Source of the DNA: Desmodus rotundus
Lineage: Eukaryota; Chordata; Mammalia; Chiroptera; Phyllostomidae
DNA: 64,000 bases
Reading direction: 5' to 3'
NCBI RefSeq assembly: GCF_022682495.2
Contig: NC_071389.1
Span: 178,746,056 to 178,810,055, forward strand
This document shows, piece by piece, positions 21,601-35,000 of the stretch. A program made the translations under genes and the position numbers. Positions within the stretch are counted from its first letter, which is position 1. Each line of letters opens with the position of its first letter. The notes beneath the pieces are model-generated. The model saw only the letters and a list, made by a program, of their open reading frames with translations, was not told the DNA's origin and ran no database searches.

Positions 21601-24600
21601 TGACCTGCACATATGCTGCCTATAAGAGACCCACCTGAGAACAAAAGACCTACAAAGACTGGAAGTGAAAGATTGGAAGAAAATAAACCAATCAAACGGA
21701 CAGTAAAAAAAAAAATGTCAGGGTTGCAATACATTTGCAATAGACTAGACAAAATAGACTTCCAACAAAGGCCATAAATAACACAGAAGGACACTTCATA
21801 ATATCCAATGGTAGAATCCATCAAGAAGACATAAACATTGTAAATATATATGCACCCAACATAGAAGCACCCAAATATATAAGGAAAATCTTGGAGAACT
21901 TTAAGAAAGATATAGACAGTAATACACATATAGTAAGGGATTTTAACAACCTACTGTCAATAATGGATAGATCTTCCAAACAAATAATCAACATGGATAT
22001 TGTGGCACTAAATGACACATTACATCAAATGGACTTAATTGATATATACAGAACCTTTCACCCCAAAGAAGCAAAATACACATTCTTTTCAGTGCACATG
22101 GAATACTTTCAAGTATAAACCACATGGTATGTCACAAAATAAGCTTCAACAAACTCAAGAAAATTGAAATAATATCAAGCATCTCCTCAGATCATAATGG
22201 TTTGAAACTAAAAAATTCAAAAACAGCCAAATTCATGGATACTGAATAACATGTTATTAAACAATAAATGGGTTAACAATGAGATCAAGGAAGAAATCAA
22301 AAAATTTCGGGAAACAAATGAGAATGAACAAACAACAGCCCAAAACCGATGGGACACAGAAAATGCAGTCCTGAGAGGGAAGATCATAGAAATACAAAAG
22401 AAATAGAAAAATCTCAAATAAACAACCTAACCCTGCATGTACAAGAACTGGAAGATCAACAACAAATAAAGCGCAGAGCAAGTAGAAAGGAAATAATTAA
22501 CATCAGAGCAGAATTAAATGACATAGAGCCTAAAAAAAACAATTCAAAGGATCAATAATCCAGAGGTATTCTTTGAAAAGATAAATAAAATTGACAGGCC
22601 TTTAATCAGCTCATCAAGAAAAAAGGGTGAGGACACAAATAAATAAAACTCAGAAAAGAAAGAGGAGAAATTACATCTGATACCACAGAAATACAAAGGA
22701 TTATAAGAAATTACTATGAACACTATATGCCAAGAATTTGAAAACCTAGATAAAATGGACAAATTTCTAGAAACATATAATCTTCTAAAACTGAATCAAG
22801 AAGCAGCAGAAATCCTGAACAGACAATAATAGCCAGTGAAATTGAAGAAGTAGTCAAAAAACTCCCAGCACTCAAAAGCCCTGGACCAGACAGTTTCACA
22901 GAAGAATTTTACAAAACTATTAGGAAGAGCTAACAGCTATCCTTCTCAAATTATTCCAAAAAATCCAAGAGGAGGGAAGACCCCTGAACTATTTTTATGA
23001 GGCCAGCATCATCCTAATCCCAAAACCAGATACAGACACAACAAAGAAGGAGAACTACAGGCCAATATTGCTGATGAACATAGATGCTAAAATCCTCAAC
23101 AAAATATATTGGCAAACCAGATCCAGAAATGCACTAAAAAGTCATATACTATGATCAAGTGGGATTCATCTCAGAGATGCAAGGATGGTACAATATTTGC
23201 AAATCAATAAATGTAATACATCACATAAACAAAATGAAAGACAAAAATCACATGATCATATCAATAGATGCAGAAAAAGCATTTGATAAGTTACAGCACC
23301 CATTTATGATAAAAACACTCAGCAAAGTGGGAGTAGAGTTAGCATTCCTCAACATAATAAAGGCCATATACAAGAAACCTACAGCCAATATCATACTCAA
23401 CAGGCATAAACTAAAAGCTTTCCCCCTAAGATCAAGAACAAGACATGAGTGTCATCTTTCACCACTTCTTTTCAGCATAGATTGGAAGTTGTAGCTACCA
23501 TGAACACACAAGAAAAATAAAAGGCATCCAAATTGGAAAGGAGGAAATAAAACTGTCATCGTTTGCAAGTGACATGATAGTGTACACAGAAAACCCTATA
23601 AACTCCAGCAAAAACTATTCAACTTAGTAAGTGAACTTGGCAAAACAGCAGGATACAAAGTCAATATAGAGAAATTGAATGCATTTTTATATACCAACAA
23701 CAAAATATCAGAAACAGGAACTAGGAAAAAACATCCTATTTACCATAGCAACAAGAAAAATGAAGTACCTAGAATAAATCTTACCAAGGAGGTGAAAGAT
23801 CTGTACTCAGAAAACTATACAACACTGAAGAAATAAATTTAAAAAGGCACAAATAAATGGAAGCATATACCATGTTAATGGATTAGAGGAATTAACATCA
23901 TTAAAATGTCTATACTACCTAAAACAATTTATAAATTCAATGCAAAGCCTAATAAAATACCATGACATATATCACAGATATAGAATAAATATATCAAAAA
24001 TTTGCATGGGACTATAAACAACCCAGAATAGCCTCAGCAATTTTCAGAAAGAAGAACAAAGTAGGAGGGATCACAATACCTGATATCAAACTATTTTGAT
24101 TACATGGCCTCTATAATCAAAACAGTCTGGTACTGGCATAAGAATAGACACACAGAACAATGGAACAATATAGAGAGCCCAGAAATAAACCCATATCTCT
24201 ATGGCCAATTAATATTCAACAAAGGGGCAGGAACATAAAGTCAAGTAAAAATAGCATCTTCAACAAATGTTGAGGATTTGGTGTTGGAAGATCTGGACAG
24301 CTACTTGCAAAAAATGAAACTAGACCTCCAACTTACGCCATACACAAAAATAAACTCAAAACAGATAAAAGACTTAAATGTAAGTTGTGACACCATAAAA
24401 GTCCTAAAGTAGAACATAGGGAGGAAAATCTCAGATATTCCATGCTGCAATATTTTCACTGATATGTCCCCTAGAGCAAGGGATATAAAGGAAAGAATAT
24501 ACAAATGGAACTACATCAAACTAAAAAGCTTCTGCATAGCTAAAGTAACCATCAGCAAAATGAAAAAGGAACCAACCGTATGGGAAGAAATATTTTTCAA

Positions 24601-27600
24601 TGAACCTCAGACAACGGTTTTATCTAAAAAATATATAAAGAACTCACATGCCTCCACTCCCAGAAGACAAGCAATCCAACTAAAAAATGAGCAAAGGACC
24701 TGAACAGACACTTCTCCAAGGAGGACATACAGAGGGCCCAGAGACATATGAAAGGATATTTAGCATCACTAGCCATCGGAGAGATACAAACTAAAACTAC
24801 AATGAGATACCACTTCACACTAGTCTGAATGTCCAATCAACAAATAACAAGTGCTGTTGAGGATGAGGAGAAAATGGAACCTTAGTGTACTGTTGCTGGG
24901 AATGTAGACTGGTGCAGCCACTGAGGAAAACAGTATGAAATTTCCTCAAAAAACTAAAAATGGAACTACCTTTTGACCCAGCAGTTCCACTGCTGGGAGT
25001 ACATCCTAAGAATCCCGAATCATCGATTCAAAAGAACCTAGGTACCCCAATATTCATAGCAGCATTATTTACAATAGCCAAGTGCTTGGAAACCACATAA
25101 GTGCCCTCCAGTAAATGGATCAAAAAACTCTGGTACGTTTACACAGTGGAATACTAGGCAGCAGAAAGAGAGAAGGAAACCTTACCCTCTGTCACAGCAT
25201 GGATGGAACTGGAGAGCATTATGCTAAGTGAAATAAGCCAAGTAAAAGACAAATACCATATGATTTCACCTAAAAAGTGAAACCTAATCAACAAAACAAA
25301 AAGCAAGCAAAATAGAACCAGAGACCTGGAAATAAAGAACAAACTGACAGTAACCAGAGGGGTGGGGAGAGGGAGATATTGGGGGAAGAAAGGTCAAGGT
25401 CAAGTCAAGGAACACGTATAAAGGGCCCATGGACAAGGACAAAGGAGGGAATGACTGAATGTGGGAAGTGTCATTGGGCAGGGCAGGGGAAAGCAATGGG
25501 GAAAAATGGGGCCAATATAACTGAACAACAATAAAATTTTTTAAAAGAATATTAAAGGTCTACAGTATTCATTTCACAGGAGTGAGGGAAAGAGACTATC
25601 ATACTGCAAAGACTTGGTTATAAGTCCTCTTTTTGTTTATATATAACATAATCATTCCAAAGCCTCTGTTCAAATAGTGAACTTCCTTGTAAAACTCACA
25701 TAATTCTAGGTGTCTTTCTTTTCAATCAAACCTGGGTAATACATACACATGCCTCCTAAGACTCCCAGTGCAGTCATCAGCAGAAGGCACAGAAGCACAA
25801 GAGCCAAGTCTCTTTTATGCCACCCGTGGGAAGGAGCAGGAGGTGCTGTGGAAAGCAAAATTGGCAAAGAGAACAGGAAATGATATACATCTGAATCTAA
25901 TTGATTGATTGATCCGTTATTCAGGTTGCATTTTCTTTGCTAATATATACATGGTAAAGTAATGAAACTCAAGGACATGTTAAAATACTTTTTAAAAACT
26001 ATGTCAAGAAATAGTCAAAAACAATTTTTAGCTTTTTTGCATGCAAACTAGTTTTCAGGGAGAGTTGTTAATTGGTAGGTTGATTCAAGAAACACAGGCC
26101 ATTGGAGTTTAAACAAAGTGAGTAACCCCATCAATCTGCACACAATATATCTTTTCCATAAAAATTGGAGGAACCGAGTAAGAGGCAGGTAACAGCAGTC
26201 AATTTGAGTATTCCCTTGTTTGAGTGGACAATTGTGGGATGTCAAGGAAAATAATTTCGGTTACATATGTTCTCCCCAGAAAATCATGTCTGGAACATAA
26301 GCGATAGGCTGTCCCTTGTAACATCTCTGGATGTCCTTATGAAGCTATATCATTTCCCCCTTAAATTTATTTTATTGTTTTTTAACAACAGACTTCTGTT
26401 GATTGTTTTCTTTTTACTAAAGAGTAAAGACCAAAGCAATTTCCTTATTTAAAAAATGTGATTTATGAACTTTATATGATAATTATTGTACTTAAAATAA
26501 AAAATGAAAGAAGAGATATTACAACTGAAACCACAGAAATACAAGATCATAAGAGACTGCTGTGAACACAAAATTAGATTACCTAAAAAAATGAATAAAT
26601 TCCCCAAAGTGCATAGCTCACCAAGACTTAATTAAATGGAAAATTTGAACGGATTTATTACTTCTAAGAAGATTGAATCAGTAATCAAAAATCTCTCAAC
26701 AAACAAAAGTCCAGGAACAGACAGCTTTACTGGAAAATTTTACCATTATTCCAAGAAAAATTAACACCAATATTTCTCAAACTCTTCCAAAAAATAAAAT
26801 AAGAGGGAACACTTCCAAACTCACTTAAAAGGGCAGCATTACCTTGATACCAAAAGCAAACAAGGATACTAAAAGAAAATTACAGACTAATATTCCTTAA
26901 GAATGTAGATGAAAACATCATGAACAAAATATTAGCAAACTGAATTAAACAATAATTTAAAAAATTATATACCCTGATCAAGTGGAGTTTATTCCAGGTA
27001 TGCAAAAATGGTTCTACTTCCACATAGCAGTAAGTGTGATACACCACATTAACAGAAAAAGGATAAAAATCATATGATCTTCTCAAAAGATGCAGAAAAA
27101 GTATACTACAAAATTCAACCTCAATTTATAATAAAATTCAACAAAGTGTGTATAGAAATAATATACCTCAACATAATAAAGACCATATATGTTAAGCCAA
27201 TAGCTAACACCATACTCATGGGTGAAAAGCTAAATGCGTCTCCTCTGAAATCAGGAACAAGATAAGGACGCTCATTCTTGCCACTTTTTATTCAACACAG
27301 TTTTGGAAGCCCTAGCCATCCAAATTGGGAAGGAAAAAGTACAACTGTCACTATTTGCTAATAATATGATATTATGTATAGAAAACCCTAAACACTAAAA
27401 AAAAAAAAGAAAAAAAAAACTGTTAGAACTAGTAAACAAATTCAGTGAAGTTGCAGGATACAAATTCGATACACAAAAATCTGTTGCATTTCTATACACT
27501 AACAATGAACTACCTGAAAGACATATTAAGATAAAAATCCCATTTACAATGGCATCAAAAAAGAATAAAATACCTAAAACTAAATTTAACCAAGGAGGTG

Positions 27601-29449
27601 AAAAACTGTATATTGAAGACTACAAGACATTAAGGAAAGAACTGATGAGAACACAAATAAATGGAAAGATTTTGTGCTCATGGGTTGAAATAATTTACAT
27701 TGCTAAAAATATCTGTGCTACTCAAGCAATATACAGAATCAGTGCAATTTTCATTAAAATTCTGACTGTACTATATCAAACAATGCTAAAATTTGTATAG
27801 AACCATAAAAGGCCACGAATAGCCAAAGCAATCTTTAGAAAGAAGAACAAAGCTAGAGACATCATATTCTCTGATTCCAAAGCACAGTTGAAGTTTTCCA
27901 AGGAAAAAAACACAGTACATTGAAGGTATATAGACAAGATAGTAAGAATAGATGTTACGTAATATAAAGTTCACATTGTACAATATAGACTTTAAGCTAC
28001 ATAATGAGAAAAGTAGACAAAACTCAGGAGCGAATAAGACATGATTTCAAGTTTTCTAGAGAGTCAAAGAATTTCTGAAGTAGAAATTTAGGAAGACAGA
28101 GTAGTAGAACAAGAGATGAGAATGCATGTATTAGGGAATAAAAAAGATAATTGTATATTAAATTAATGTTATATGAATCTTCTTATACTATAATGTGGAG
28201 AAATACAAAGAAATTAAAATAGAAAAATTGCAAAATTTCTAATTTATCCATCTTTAAAAGAAATCTGTATTAAAGGACAATCTCACAAAATTGAGCTATT
28301 TTTCTTTGTCAGGTTTTACCATGCTAATGATAAACACATCCAATATCAAACAACAGAAATTGTATTCAGAGTAATGTTAGCATTTAAAAGAATGTTACAT
28401 TTTGTGGGGAAATAAGAACTTAATAAAATATGAGAATCCTTCTATTGCTCCCCTCTCATAATTTCACCATTTCTATAAACTTCTTGAGTTTTCTGTAACT
28501 ACTGTTAATGTTATTTCTAACCTAAATACATTGAGTTCAAATATGGATATGCTTGGGCAGATTTCATCCAAAAGGCCAGGAGCCAGGAGGTAGGAACTCT
28601 GTGTAATAAGAGGAGTATGGGATTATAAGTAGGATGGAAATTAAAGTACATTTTAATGAAGTATACACTGGTAGTCATCACAAGGATTCCATTTATATCA
28701 TGATTTAAATTAGAATGGAAGAATACAAAGCTCCCAGGTATAGTGTAGTTTTGAATGTTTTATTTCCAAATATTTCTTTGTCTCTTTTCTTCTTTAATCC
28801 TTTAATGTGTCCTTTATTTAACTTAAGCTCTTCTATATTTTATTAACTTGGGAAAAGATTGCCAGAAGAGGAGGAGACATATTAGGACAATATATGCTTC
28901 ACTTGGTGGAATATCGAACAAAATCAGGCATCTCCGACTGTCTCTGTCTCTCTCTTGTAGACACACACACACACACAAGCATTTTTTATAAAAAGGAATA
29001 CACAAAACTATGACTTTTCTTGGCTTCCTTTCATGGGGAAAGCAAACATTTCACAATCCAGCCACATAAAGAATAGTATCCTATTTATTATCTTGAGTGT
29101 GATATTAAAAATAGGAAATGTTTTAAACTCTGAAAGATTGAATGTTCAAGACATTGATCAATGCCTTTAAAAAAACCCTTTATAATAGTTTTCTATGAAC
29201 ACTTTTGGTGCCATTGATAAAAATGAGAAGCTTAATTAAAATTTCAAGTTGAAGGGTCATTGCCAATCTATTACTATCTATGGTGCAGGGCTACTACCCT
29301 TGCCCTTCTACACTCCACTTCTACCAGCTTACAAAACACCCACAGTTCAAAATCTTACCTTTTACACCAACTTGGTCAAACTTCTGCATATGTTCTATCT
29401 TGCTGGAGTCCTGGAATTTTAGATCTGCATAAGTAACTTCTTCAGACAT
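12632..29449 (-). CDS. CLEC12A: CLEC12A (MICL), inhibitory myeloid C-type lectin-like receptor, complete, 6 coding exons
   Basis: Coding exons (complement): 29359-29449, 25747-25845, 17942-18130, 16281-16432, 14893-14999, 12632-12815. Every junction has GT-AG sites and the phases join without a stop, giving 273 residues (human CLEC12A about 265). Residues 1-30 begin [12 protein letters not shown], with the ITIM VTYADL that recruits SHP-1/SHP-2. The transmembrane helix is about 43-64. A stalk (65-127, containing EELQRN and SLQLM) is followed by the C-type lectin-like domain (about 130-260: [40 protein letters not shown]). N-glycosylation sequons lie at about 88, 105, 165 and 218. The Ca-binding EPN/WND motifs of classical lectins are absent, as in this family. 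By family knowledge it is a type II plasma-membrane receptor of myeloid cells. The gene is divergent from the CLEC2 genes, and its introns are swollen by L1 and mariner insertions. Confidence 0.93.
12816..14892. other. CLEC12A intron 5
   Basis: AT-rich, with a TA/TG-rich low-complexity patch at about 13535-13610. A GC-richer patch at about 13965-14115 was not identified. No transposon was recognised with confidence. Confidence 0.6.
15000..16280. other. CLEC12A intron 4
   Basis: No repeat or other gene recognised. Intron boundaries follow from the exon phases. Confidence 0.6.
16614..17152. mobile_element. Mariner-like non-autonomous element in CLEC12A intron 3
   Basis: Terminal inverted repeats are visible: left 'ttgggttgaccaaaaagtcc' followed by 'atttagttttttcc'; right 'ggggaaaaaaactaaatgaac' followed by 'tttttggccaaccta'. 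The total is about 540 bp. Parts of the interior resemble a mariner internal region, but no transposase frame is open. It lies 180 bp upstream of CLEC12A exon 4 in the sense of the gene. Confidence 0.8.
20558..21450 (+). pseudogene. L1 ORF1 remnant
   Basis: The open part 20558-21238 encodes a K/E-rich coiled coil, then [17 protein letters not shown] and [16 protein letters not shown], typical of ORF1p. A frameshift near 21180-21230 ends the frame before the C-terminal block, whose coding remnant ([19 protein letters not shown]) is at about 21310-21450. It cannot make a complete ORF1p. Confidence 0.8.
21490..25270 (+). pseudogene. L1 ORF2 remnant (endonuclease and reverse transcriptase)
   Basis: Endonuclease-domain sequence is recognisable from about 21540 to 22250 and reverse-transcriptase sequence at about 22800-23900, for example an open block at 23159-23494 with [13 protein letters not shown]. 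The catalytic box near 23562-23590 reads FASDMIVY where FADD is expected, so an active-site Asp is lost. Many stops and frameshifts divide the frame. Confidence 0.8.
26490..27890 (+). repeat. Older L1 ORF2 fragment in CLEC12A intron 1
   Basis: Sense L1 ORF2 with many lesions. Recognisable blocks are 'acaactgaaaccacagaaatac', 'gatcaagtggagtttattccagg', 'agatgcagaaaaag' and 'ctaaatttaaccaagga'. Both ends are approximate and no target duplication was seen. Confidence 0.75.
27891..29358. other. CLEC12A intron 1, promoter-proximal part
   Basis: No repeat recognised except a short (AC)n run at about 28961-28978. This is the part of intron 1 nearest the first coding exon and would be the place to look for regulatory elements, but I cannot point to one. 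Confidence 0.5.
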
Positions 29450-30944
29450 TGGTGGTTATGAAAAGAAAGCTTGACAAACTTTAAAAAATGAAGGTAACCT
29501 AGCAGCTGGATATTAAACAGCAGTTGTGATTTTGAATTCTGTTTATAAACTGAAGCTGAAACTTGCAAGCTTAAACTTCTGTTTTTTAAATACACTGTAC
29601 CAACTACCCATCGGTGTTCAAATGAGCTGCAGCCCTGTTGTGGCCTCAGACAAGAACAGAGAGCTGGTGCAGGAGAGAAACGCTTCCTCTTATCTCTTCC
29701 TTTTTCTTATTTCTCTGTGTCTACCAACCACAGAGTAGTTTTCAAAATCATGTCTGGGTATTTTCAGTGTTGCGCAAGGGGTATGAATCACTAGTGCAAC
29801 ATGATGCAGATATAACGGAATTTACTGGAGACAAACTTTCAAGCAGAGAAGTAATAAAAGGGACACAATCCTCAAACCCTCGCTACTCTACAGAAATGGC
29901 CTGGCACCATGGTCTGCACATGTGATTGCAAAGGCATGTGATAGGCAGGGTTTGCCGTAGCCAGGAAGCTGCACATACACAAAGAGCACTCTTCGAGAAA
30001 GGAAGAGTGTAAGTTCCACCTTACCACCTTGTTACAAAGGCATAGGCTAGCCAAGAGGAGATAGGGGATACCTAGTTTCTTAGCATCAAGAAATATACTG
30101 AGGGACCCCGGGGCCCCGGAACCATGCTAGGGGGTGTGCATACACAGGTTGGTATACCAAAGCCCTAGAAATAGCTGTGCAGGCCAGGAAAGCTGAGATC
30201 GGCCTTGCAGTCTTTCTGCAGACTGACTCAGTCATTTGGGGGTAGCTCTCAGCTAAGCTACCAAAAGGAGGAAGGAAATGAGTCTCCAGGGTTATGCAGG
30301 CAGCTGTGGAGTAAGTATGATGCAGCATTCTCAAGGGGCAGAGGTTCATTCATTTCTCGATCAAGTATGCAAGGTGGAGGTGGGGGTTGTGGAGTGATTG
30401 TTTTTGACTGCAGTAATTTCTTTCTAATTTTCATTAGTAACTCTAACCGTAAAATTCATATTGGTATTGCCACACATAAATACCATAAAATAGATAGGCA
30501 TGCTTTTTTTTTACTAAAGAGAATGTGCAAAGATTTTTTCAAGTATTTAATAAAAAATTAACTGTTTTGTTATATATTAGCATAGACAGTAAAAATAAAA
30601 TTTTAAATGTCTCTTTCACAAGAGCTACTAAAGAATAAAAAATACAGATTCAAAATAATTAAGACTATGCACAACCAAAATGAAGAAAACTTTAAAACTT
30701 TTGAACAAAAGAAAAAATTAAAAATAGGAAAACATGCTTCTGGATGACAGGCATCAACATTATAAGAAAAAGTCCCTTCTCCTAAATGTATCTAGACATG
30801 CAATGCCAACTAACTTAAAACGCTAATAGATGTTTCCCCTGGTACTTGAAAAACTGCTATCAAAATTCGCCTGAAGATATAACAGTGAACATCTTGCCAG
30901 CAACATTTAAAAGAAAAAATAGGCAAAACATGTAATGATTATCT
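29450..30944. other. 5' flank of CLEC12A; no gene seen
   Basis: Upstream (minus sense) of the CLEC12A ATG. Open stretches here are short and lack domains. No TATA box or CpG island could be supported. Confidence 0.4.
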
Positions 30945-31125
30945 CATCCTAAGCACTTTGCTGATGCCGGTTTCATTTTACAGTTCTGTGAAGTCCTATT
31001 ATCATCACCTGTATGTTACAAATGGGGAAGTGAGCCGTACAGAGGTTATGTCCTTATCCAACACCACGCAGACACCAGGTGACAGAGTTGAGAGACCTGA
31101 CCAGGGACACTGGCCACCTAGTTCA
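30945..31125 (+). repeat. MIR SINE
   Basis: The core matches the MIR pattern: 'attatcatcacctgtatgttacaaatggggaagtgag', then 'cagaggttatgtccttatccaac' and 'gacagagttgagagacctga'. Sense orientation. Confidence 0.7.
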
Positions 31126-31730
31126 AATATAGATGCACAGGCAACAATGCCTCACATGAAAATAAAGCCTCTCTTGGTGGAAATAGACCAACCCTTCCAG
31201 TCCTCTTTGGTGTATCACATAGTTGTTCGTCAAGAATGAAAACATTGACATTTTAGAAGAAAATTCACATTGGTGGATTTACTTATTATTATCTTGGGGT
31301 TGGAAAGAAGTTTAGAAAAGAGACAAGAAAAGCCATTCAAAAAGATTGACACAATTGACAATATAAAAACTGCATTTTTATATGACAAAATATAATGAAG
31401 TAAAAATACCCACAGCAAACCGAACAAAATTATATATAATATATTGTCTCCCAGATTATACCACATTTGAGTCGGAAAAAAACATTCAAATCATTCCTCT
31501 CCCCTAGCAAGTCAGCTGCTTTTGGGTGGTGGGGCATATCCAGTGAATTGCTGTTCATTGTCCCACTTCCTTTACCTTGAAATGAATTTCCTTGTCAGAG
31601 GCATGTTGTAAGGAATGCCATGGGAATTAATGAATTGCCCTGTAAATCCAAGACTAATGGTGCCCTCCGATTCACTGAAAGTAAGAAAGACAAATCCATG
31701 TCTGGATCAGTGTCCCGATTACTTTTTTAA

Positions 31731-31929
31731 AGATTTTCTTTATTTATTTTTAGAGAGGGGAAGGGAGGCAGAAGGAGAGGGAGAGAAACCTCAATGTATG
31801 GTTGCAGCTCGCACACCCCACACCGAGAACCCAGCCAGCAACCCAGGCATGTGCTCTGACTGGGAATCAAAACAGCGACCCTTTGGTTTGCAGGCCATCA
31901 TTCAATCCACTGAGTCACACCAGCCAGGG
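31731..31929 (-). mobile_element. Ves SINE (bat tRNA-derived), antisense
   Basis: Reading the plus strand it starts with the A/T tail complement 'agattttctttatttattttt', then the purine-rich 'gagaggggaagggaggcag' block, 'gcatgtgctctgactgggaatc' and ends 'actgagtcacaccagccaggg'. Flanking sequences 'cgattacttttttaa' and 'caattattttttaaa' look like a diverged target duplication. The last part corresponds to the tRNA-like head with A and B boxes. Confidence 0.88.
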
Positions 31930-31975
31930 ACCAATTATTTTTTAAAACTCAATTTTCTCCTGTTTTTCAAATATC

Positions 31976-32016
31976 ACACACACATGCGCACGCACATGCA
32001 CACGCGCGCACACACC
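31976..32016. repeat. (CA)n / (GC)-interrupted dinucleotide repeat
   Basis: Alternating CA with interspersed CG steps ('cacatgcgcacgcacatgcacacgcgcgcacacacc'). Low complexity. Confidence 0.85.
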
Positions 32017-32039
32017 CAGTCTCCCTCTAGCTAGGTAGG

Positions 32040-35000
32040 GTCTCATCATCAGTCCAGTCCAATCTTAATTCTTCTCTGTCATTGATCAAAATGAGTCTAA
32101 TCAAATTCAACAAGCGCTATGTTTTCACTATATCCACTAAATATTTCTTGTCTTTTAACTTAGAGGTAAGTAGTTTTTCTGGAATGTTTACTTCAAAACG
32201 GTATCACAGATACAGAAGCAACAGTATTCGCTTAGCTGTTCTCTCTTAGAAGTATTTGATGCCAACGGCTACTGCTGCCTTCTTAAACATATTTCTCTCT
32301 TGGACTCCATCTTGCTGTCACTTAATCCTTAATGAAATTATTTTTAACTTCAGTTATGATTTATCTCAGTTCTAGAACTTTTCTTTGACTCTTGAATTAT
32401 TCCCATGTTGTTGGAATTCTTTATACTTTTGTCTCTTTATTTGAATACACAAATCATTTTTATTTTAAATCTCCTATCTAATATTATCAGCGTCTGAAAC
32501 ATTTGGCTTGTCAACAAGTGTTTTGCCTTTTGGTTTCTTTCATTTTTTTAAGGCTTCCTCATATTTTTTTATTAAATGCCAGACATTTTATACAAAAACT
32601 TATCTTCCTACAAAGAAGTTATTTTTTTCTTGCAGGCAGGTAAAATATAAACAGTAAGTCATGACCCACCGGAGTCCCTCAAGTTCTGTCTTCTTAGTTG
32701 TTTTAGAATTTTGTCCAACTTTTATAATAATATCTTTGTAGGAGGTTTCATGCAATATAGGTCACAGGTCAATAGCGAAAACTTGAGATCTCCCTATTGC
32801 TCATTGTATAAAACCTACTGAGCATATAGGAGCTAATGGTCAAACAATAATTCACATCAGTTTTTCTAGGACAACATTTAGTTGGGGACAATATCATAGA
32901 TGCAGAAGCAACAGCAGCTGTCTAGCTGTCCTCCCACCTATCACACTTTGGGGCGATGCCCACAATCTGGCAGTTCTGCATGTCAGATGCCAGGGAGGAA
33001 TTCTGATGTTGTATATGCGTGTTTTAGATGCACGGCTGGGGGGATCAGCAGCCTCTCTGCTGGAAGGATTAAGGGTTACAGTCTAAGCATTTTTGGTGAT
33101 GACATTATAGCATGGGAAAATCTTGCATCTCCCCTATTCTGCTGCCTCAGCATTTTCACCACAAAAACCACCAGCTTCACTTCTTACGTCTATGACTGTA
33201 ATAAGTGTCAGAACCTATCAGCTGAGTCCTCAGTGAAGCACACTCTCCACATTGACTGCTTTAGGCACTCAGCTGTAGCCAGTAACTTTGGAAACTTACA
33301 GGAGCTAACCCTGCTGCAAATCAGTTTTGAGGAGTTAGTTCTTTCCTCTCAGTTCAGTCTTGACTCCAAAATGTGGCTGACAGCTATCCCTCTCCAGTGA
33401 GGCACTGCACTGCTTCAGTGTGTAAGGGCTGCATGTCTGGATCTCTGGAGCACACAGCCCCTGGAGGGGAAGACTCACATTCACTCCGCGTATAGAAAAC
33501 TGGAAAGAGCGTCATTCCCGTTTTCACGACAACTAAATACTAGGTAATTTGTAAACTTAAAACTTCTCTTAAACTCAGAAATCTGAGGTCACAGGGCAGT
33601 TACCTAAACTGAAAACTAAGGAAAGAAAGGCACCTTCAAGGAGAGACAGGACATGAAAATTTATTTACCTGGGATGATAAATAACGACTCGTACAAAATT
33701 CAGCCAAAGTTTTTAACAAGTTGCTAAAGGCAGAGTGTGGATTTCCCTGAGAGCACAGAACTCTCAGAGCTGCAGATCCAACAGCAAATCTCACCCACTT
33801 GAAGGGACTTTACAGAACTCACGGGTTGTGGAAGTTTGAGAGCAAGTTAGGAGACTTTAGAAAGTTTCCCTTCTGTTGCAGGCCTGGGGGAGGTGAAGAG
33901 CAGTCCTTGCACAAAAGATACAAAGCCTGGCCTGGAAACGTCTCCCCTGTGGAACAAGAGCCTGAAACCACAGGGGGCAAAGCAGCAAACTCTCCCTCTC
34001 AGGCCACAGGTGAAGGACGCGTCAGCTGGAAATGAAATAGAAATGTTACACTCCTGGGGGAAAGACAGAAAACACCATGATAGCATTTACACTGCTTTCT
34101 AGAGGACCTCTGCTAAATTCAGCTCTAGCTACTCTCAGTGGTTACTTGCTTGATGTTGCACCCCGTCCCAATTCTCGCCCCTTCAGTGTTTTCCGCCTTC
34201 CAAATAAACTGCTTTCTCTGGATTCCTCAGGGCCTGCTTCCAAGCATCTCATGCTGTCCTTTGTTATTTCCCCTTTGTCACTTCCCCTTTGTCCAGGTCG
34301 TTTGCACCCTTGCAGGGCCAACAATCCATGTTTCCTTTGCTGGCTACTCCTGTCCTGGGCCCAGTCCCTGGGCTATATCACTAACTTGGGGTTCACAGAG
34401 AGGTGTAAACAGAAAATTGAGAAAAAAGCCACACCAAGCCGTGGAACACCTAACGATTTGAAAGATAAAACAATTTCTTAGGACCTAAGCAGGGCTGTCA
34501 CGTAAAACAAAAAATATCCAGTTAAATTTAAATTTCATGTAAAAATGGTTTATTTTTAGTGTATTTCTCATGCAAACTTCGTATTTATTATATTTGCAAT
34601 GTTTTCAGTTGATCTGAAACTCAAATTCAACTGGAAATTCTGTGTTTTAATTTGCTAAATCTCACCACCCTGTGTGTACATGAGTGAACTGGCTGGAAAA
34701 ATGAAGGCAGATTTGTATAGGCAGCAAAAATTCTTTTAGTGAGAAGAAAGGTGTATTCTGATCACTCACTCAAAAGTATACTTTCCATATACACATCAGC
34801 CAATCTATCCATTACCCAATTCCATGCTTTTCATAGAATTTATCAAGTATTAAGGCCCAGTTAATGTTTTCAAATGTTTTAAAGGGTATCAGAAATTCAT
34901 TGTGGTTGGGTGGTAGGTTTGTTTGTTTGTTTATTTATTTATTTATGTTGGGCTCTGGCCTTTACAAGTCACAGAAAGCTTACTAAATAATACAGGGACA

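Larger units (their letters stand above)
18222..25544 (+). mobile_element. Near full-length L1, decayed, antisense in CLEC12A intron 2
   Basis: Target duplications AAGAATATTA flank it at 18212-18221 and 25545-25554. Layout: GC-rich 5' UTR starting 'ggaggatccaagatggtgg' (18222 to about 19080), a pyrimidine-rich stretch (about 19080-20130), ORF1 (about 20455-21450) and ORF2 (about 21490-25270). A 3' UTR with G-rich segments follows and ends in AATAAA. The total is 7.3 kb. Both ORFs contain frameshifts and stops, so it is inactive. The same leader is seen in the fragment at 7027. Insertion expands CLEC12A intron 2 from about 0.3 to 7.6 kb. Confidence 0.88.

Noticed and set aside
33690..34480. 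Possible LTR of an endogenous retrovirus (AATAAA-like motif in a pyrimidine-rich context)
   Set aside because: I could not find matching TG...CA ends, a target duplication, or any gag/pol sequence nearby.
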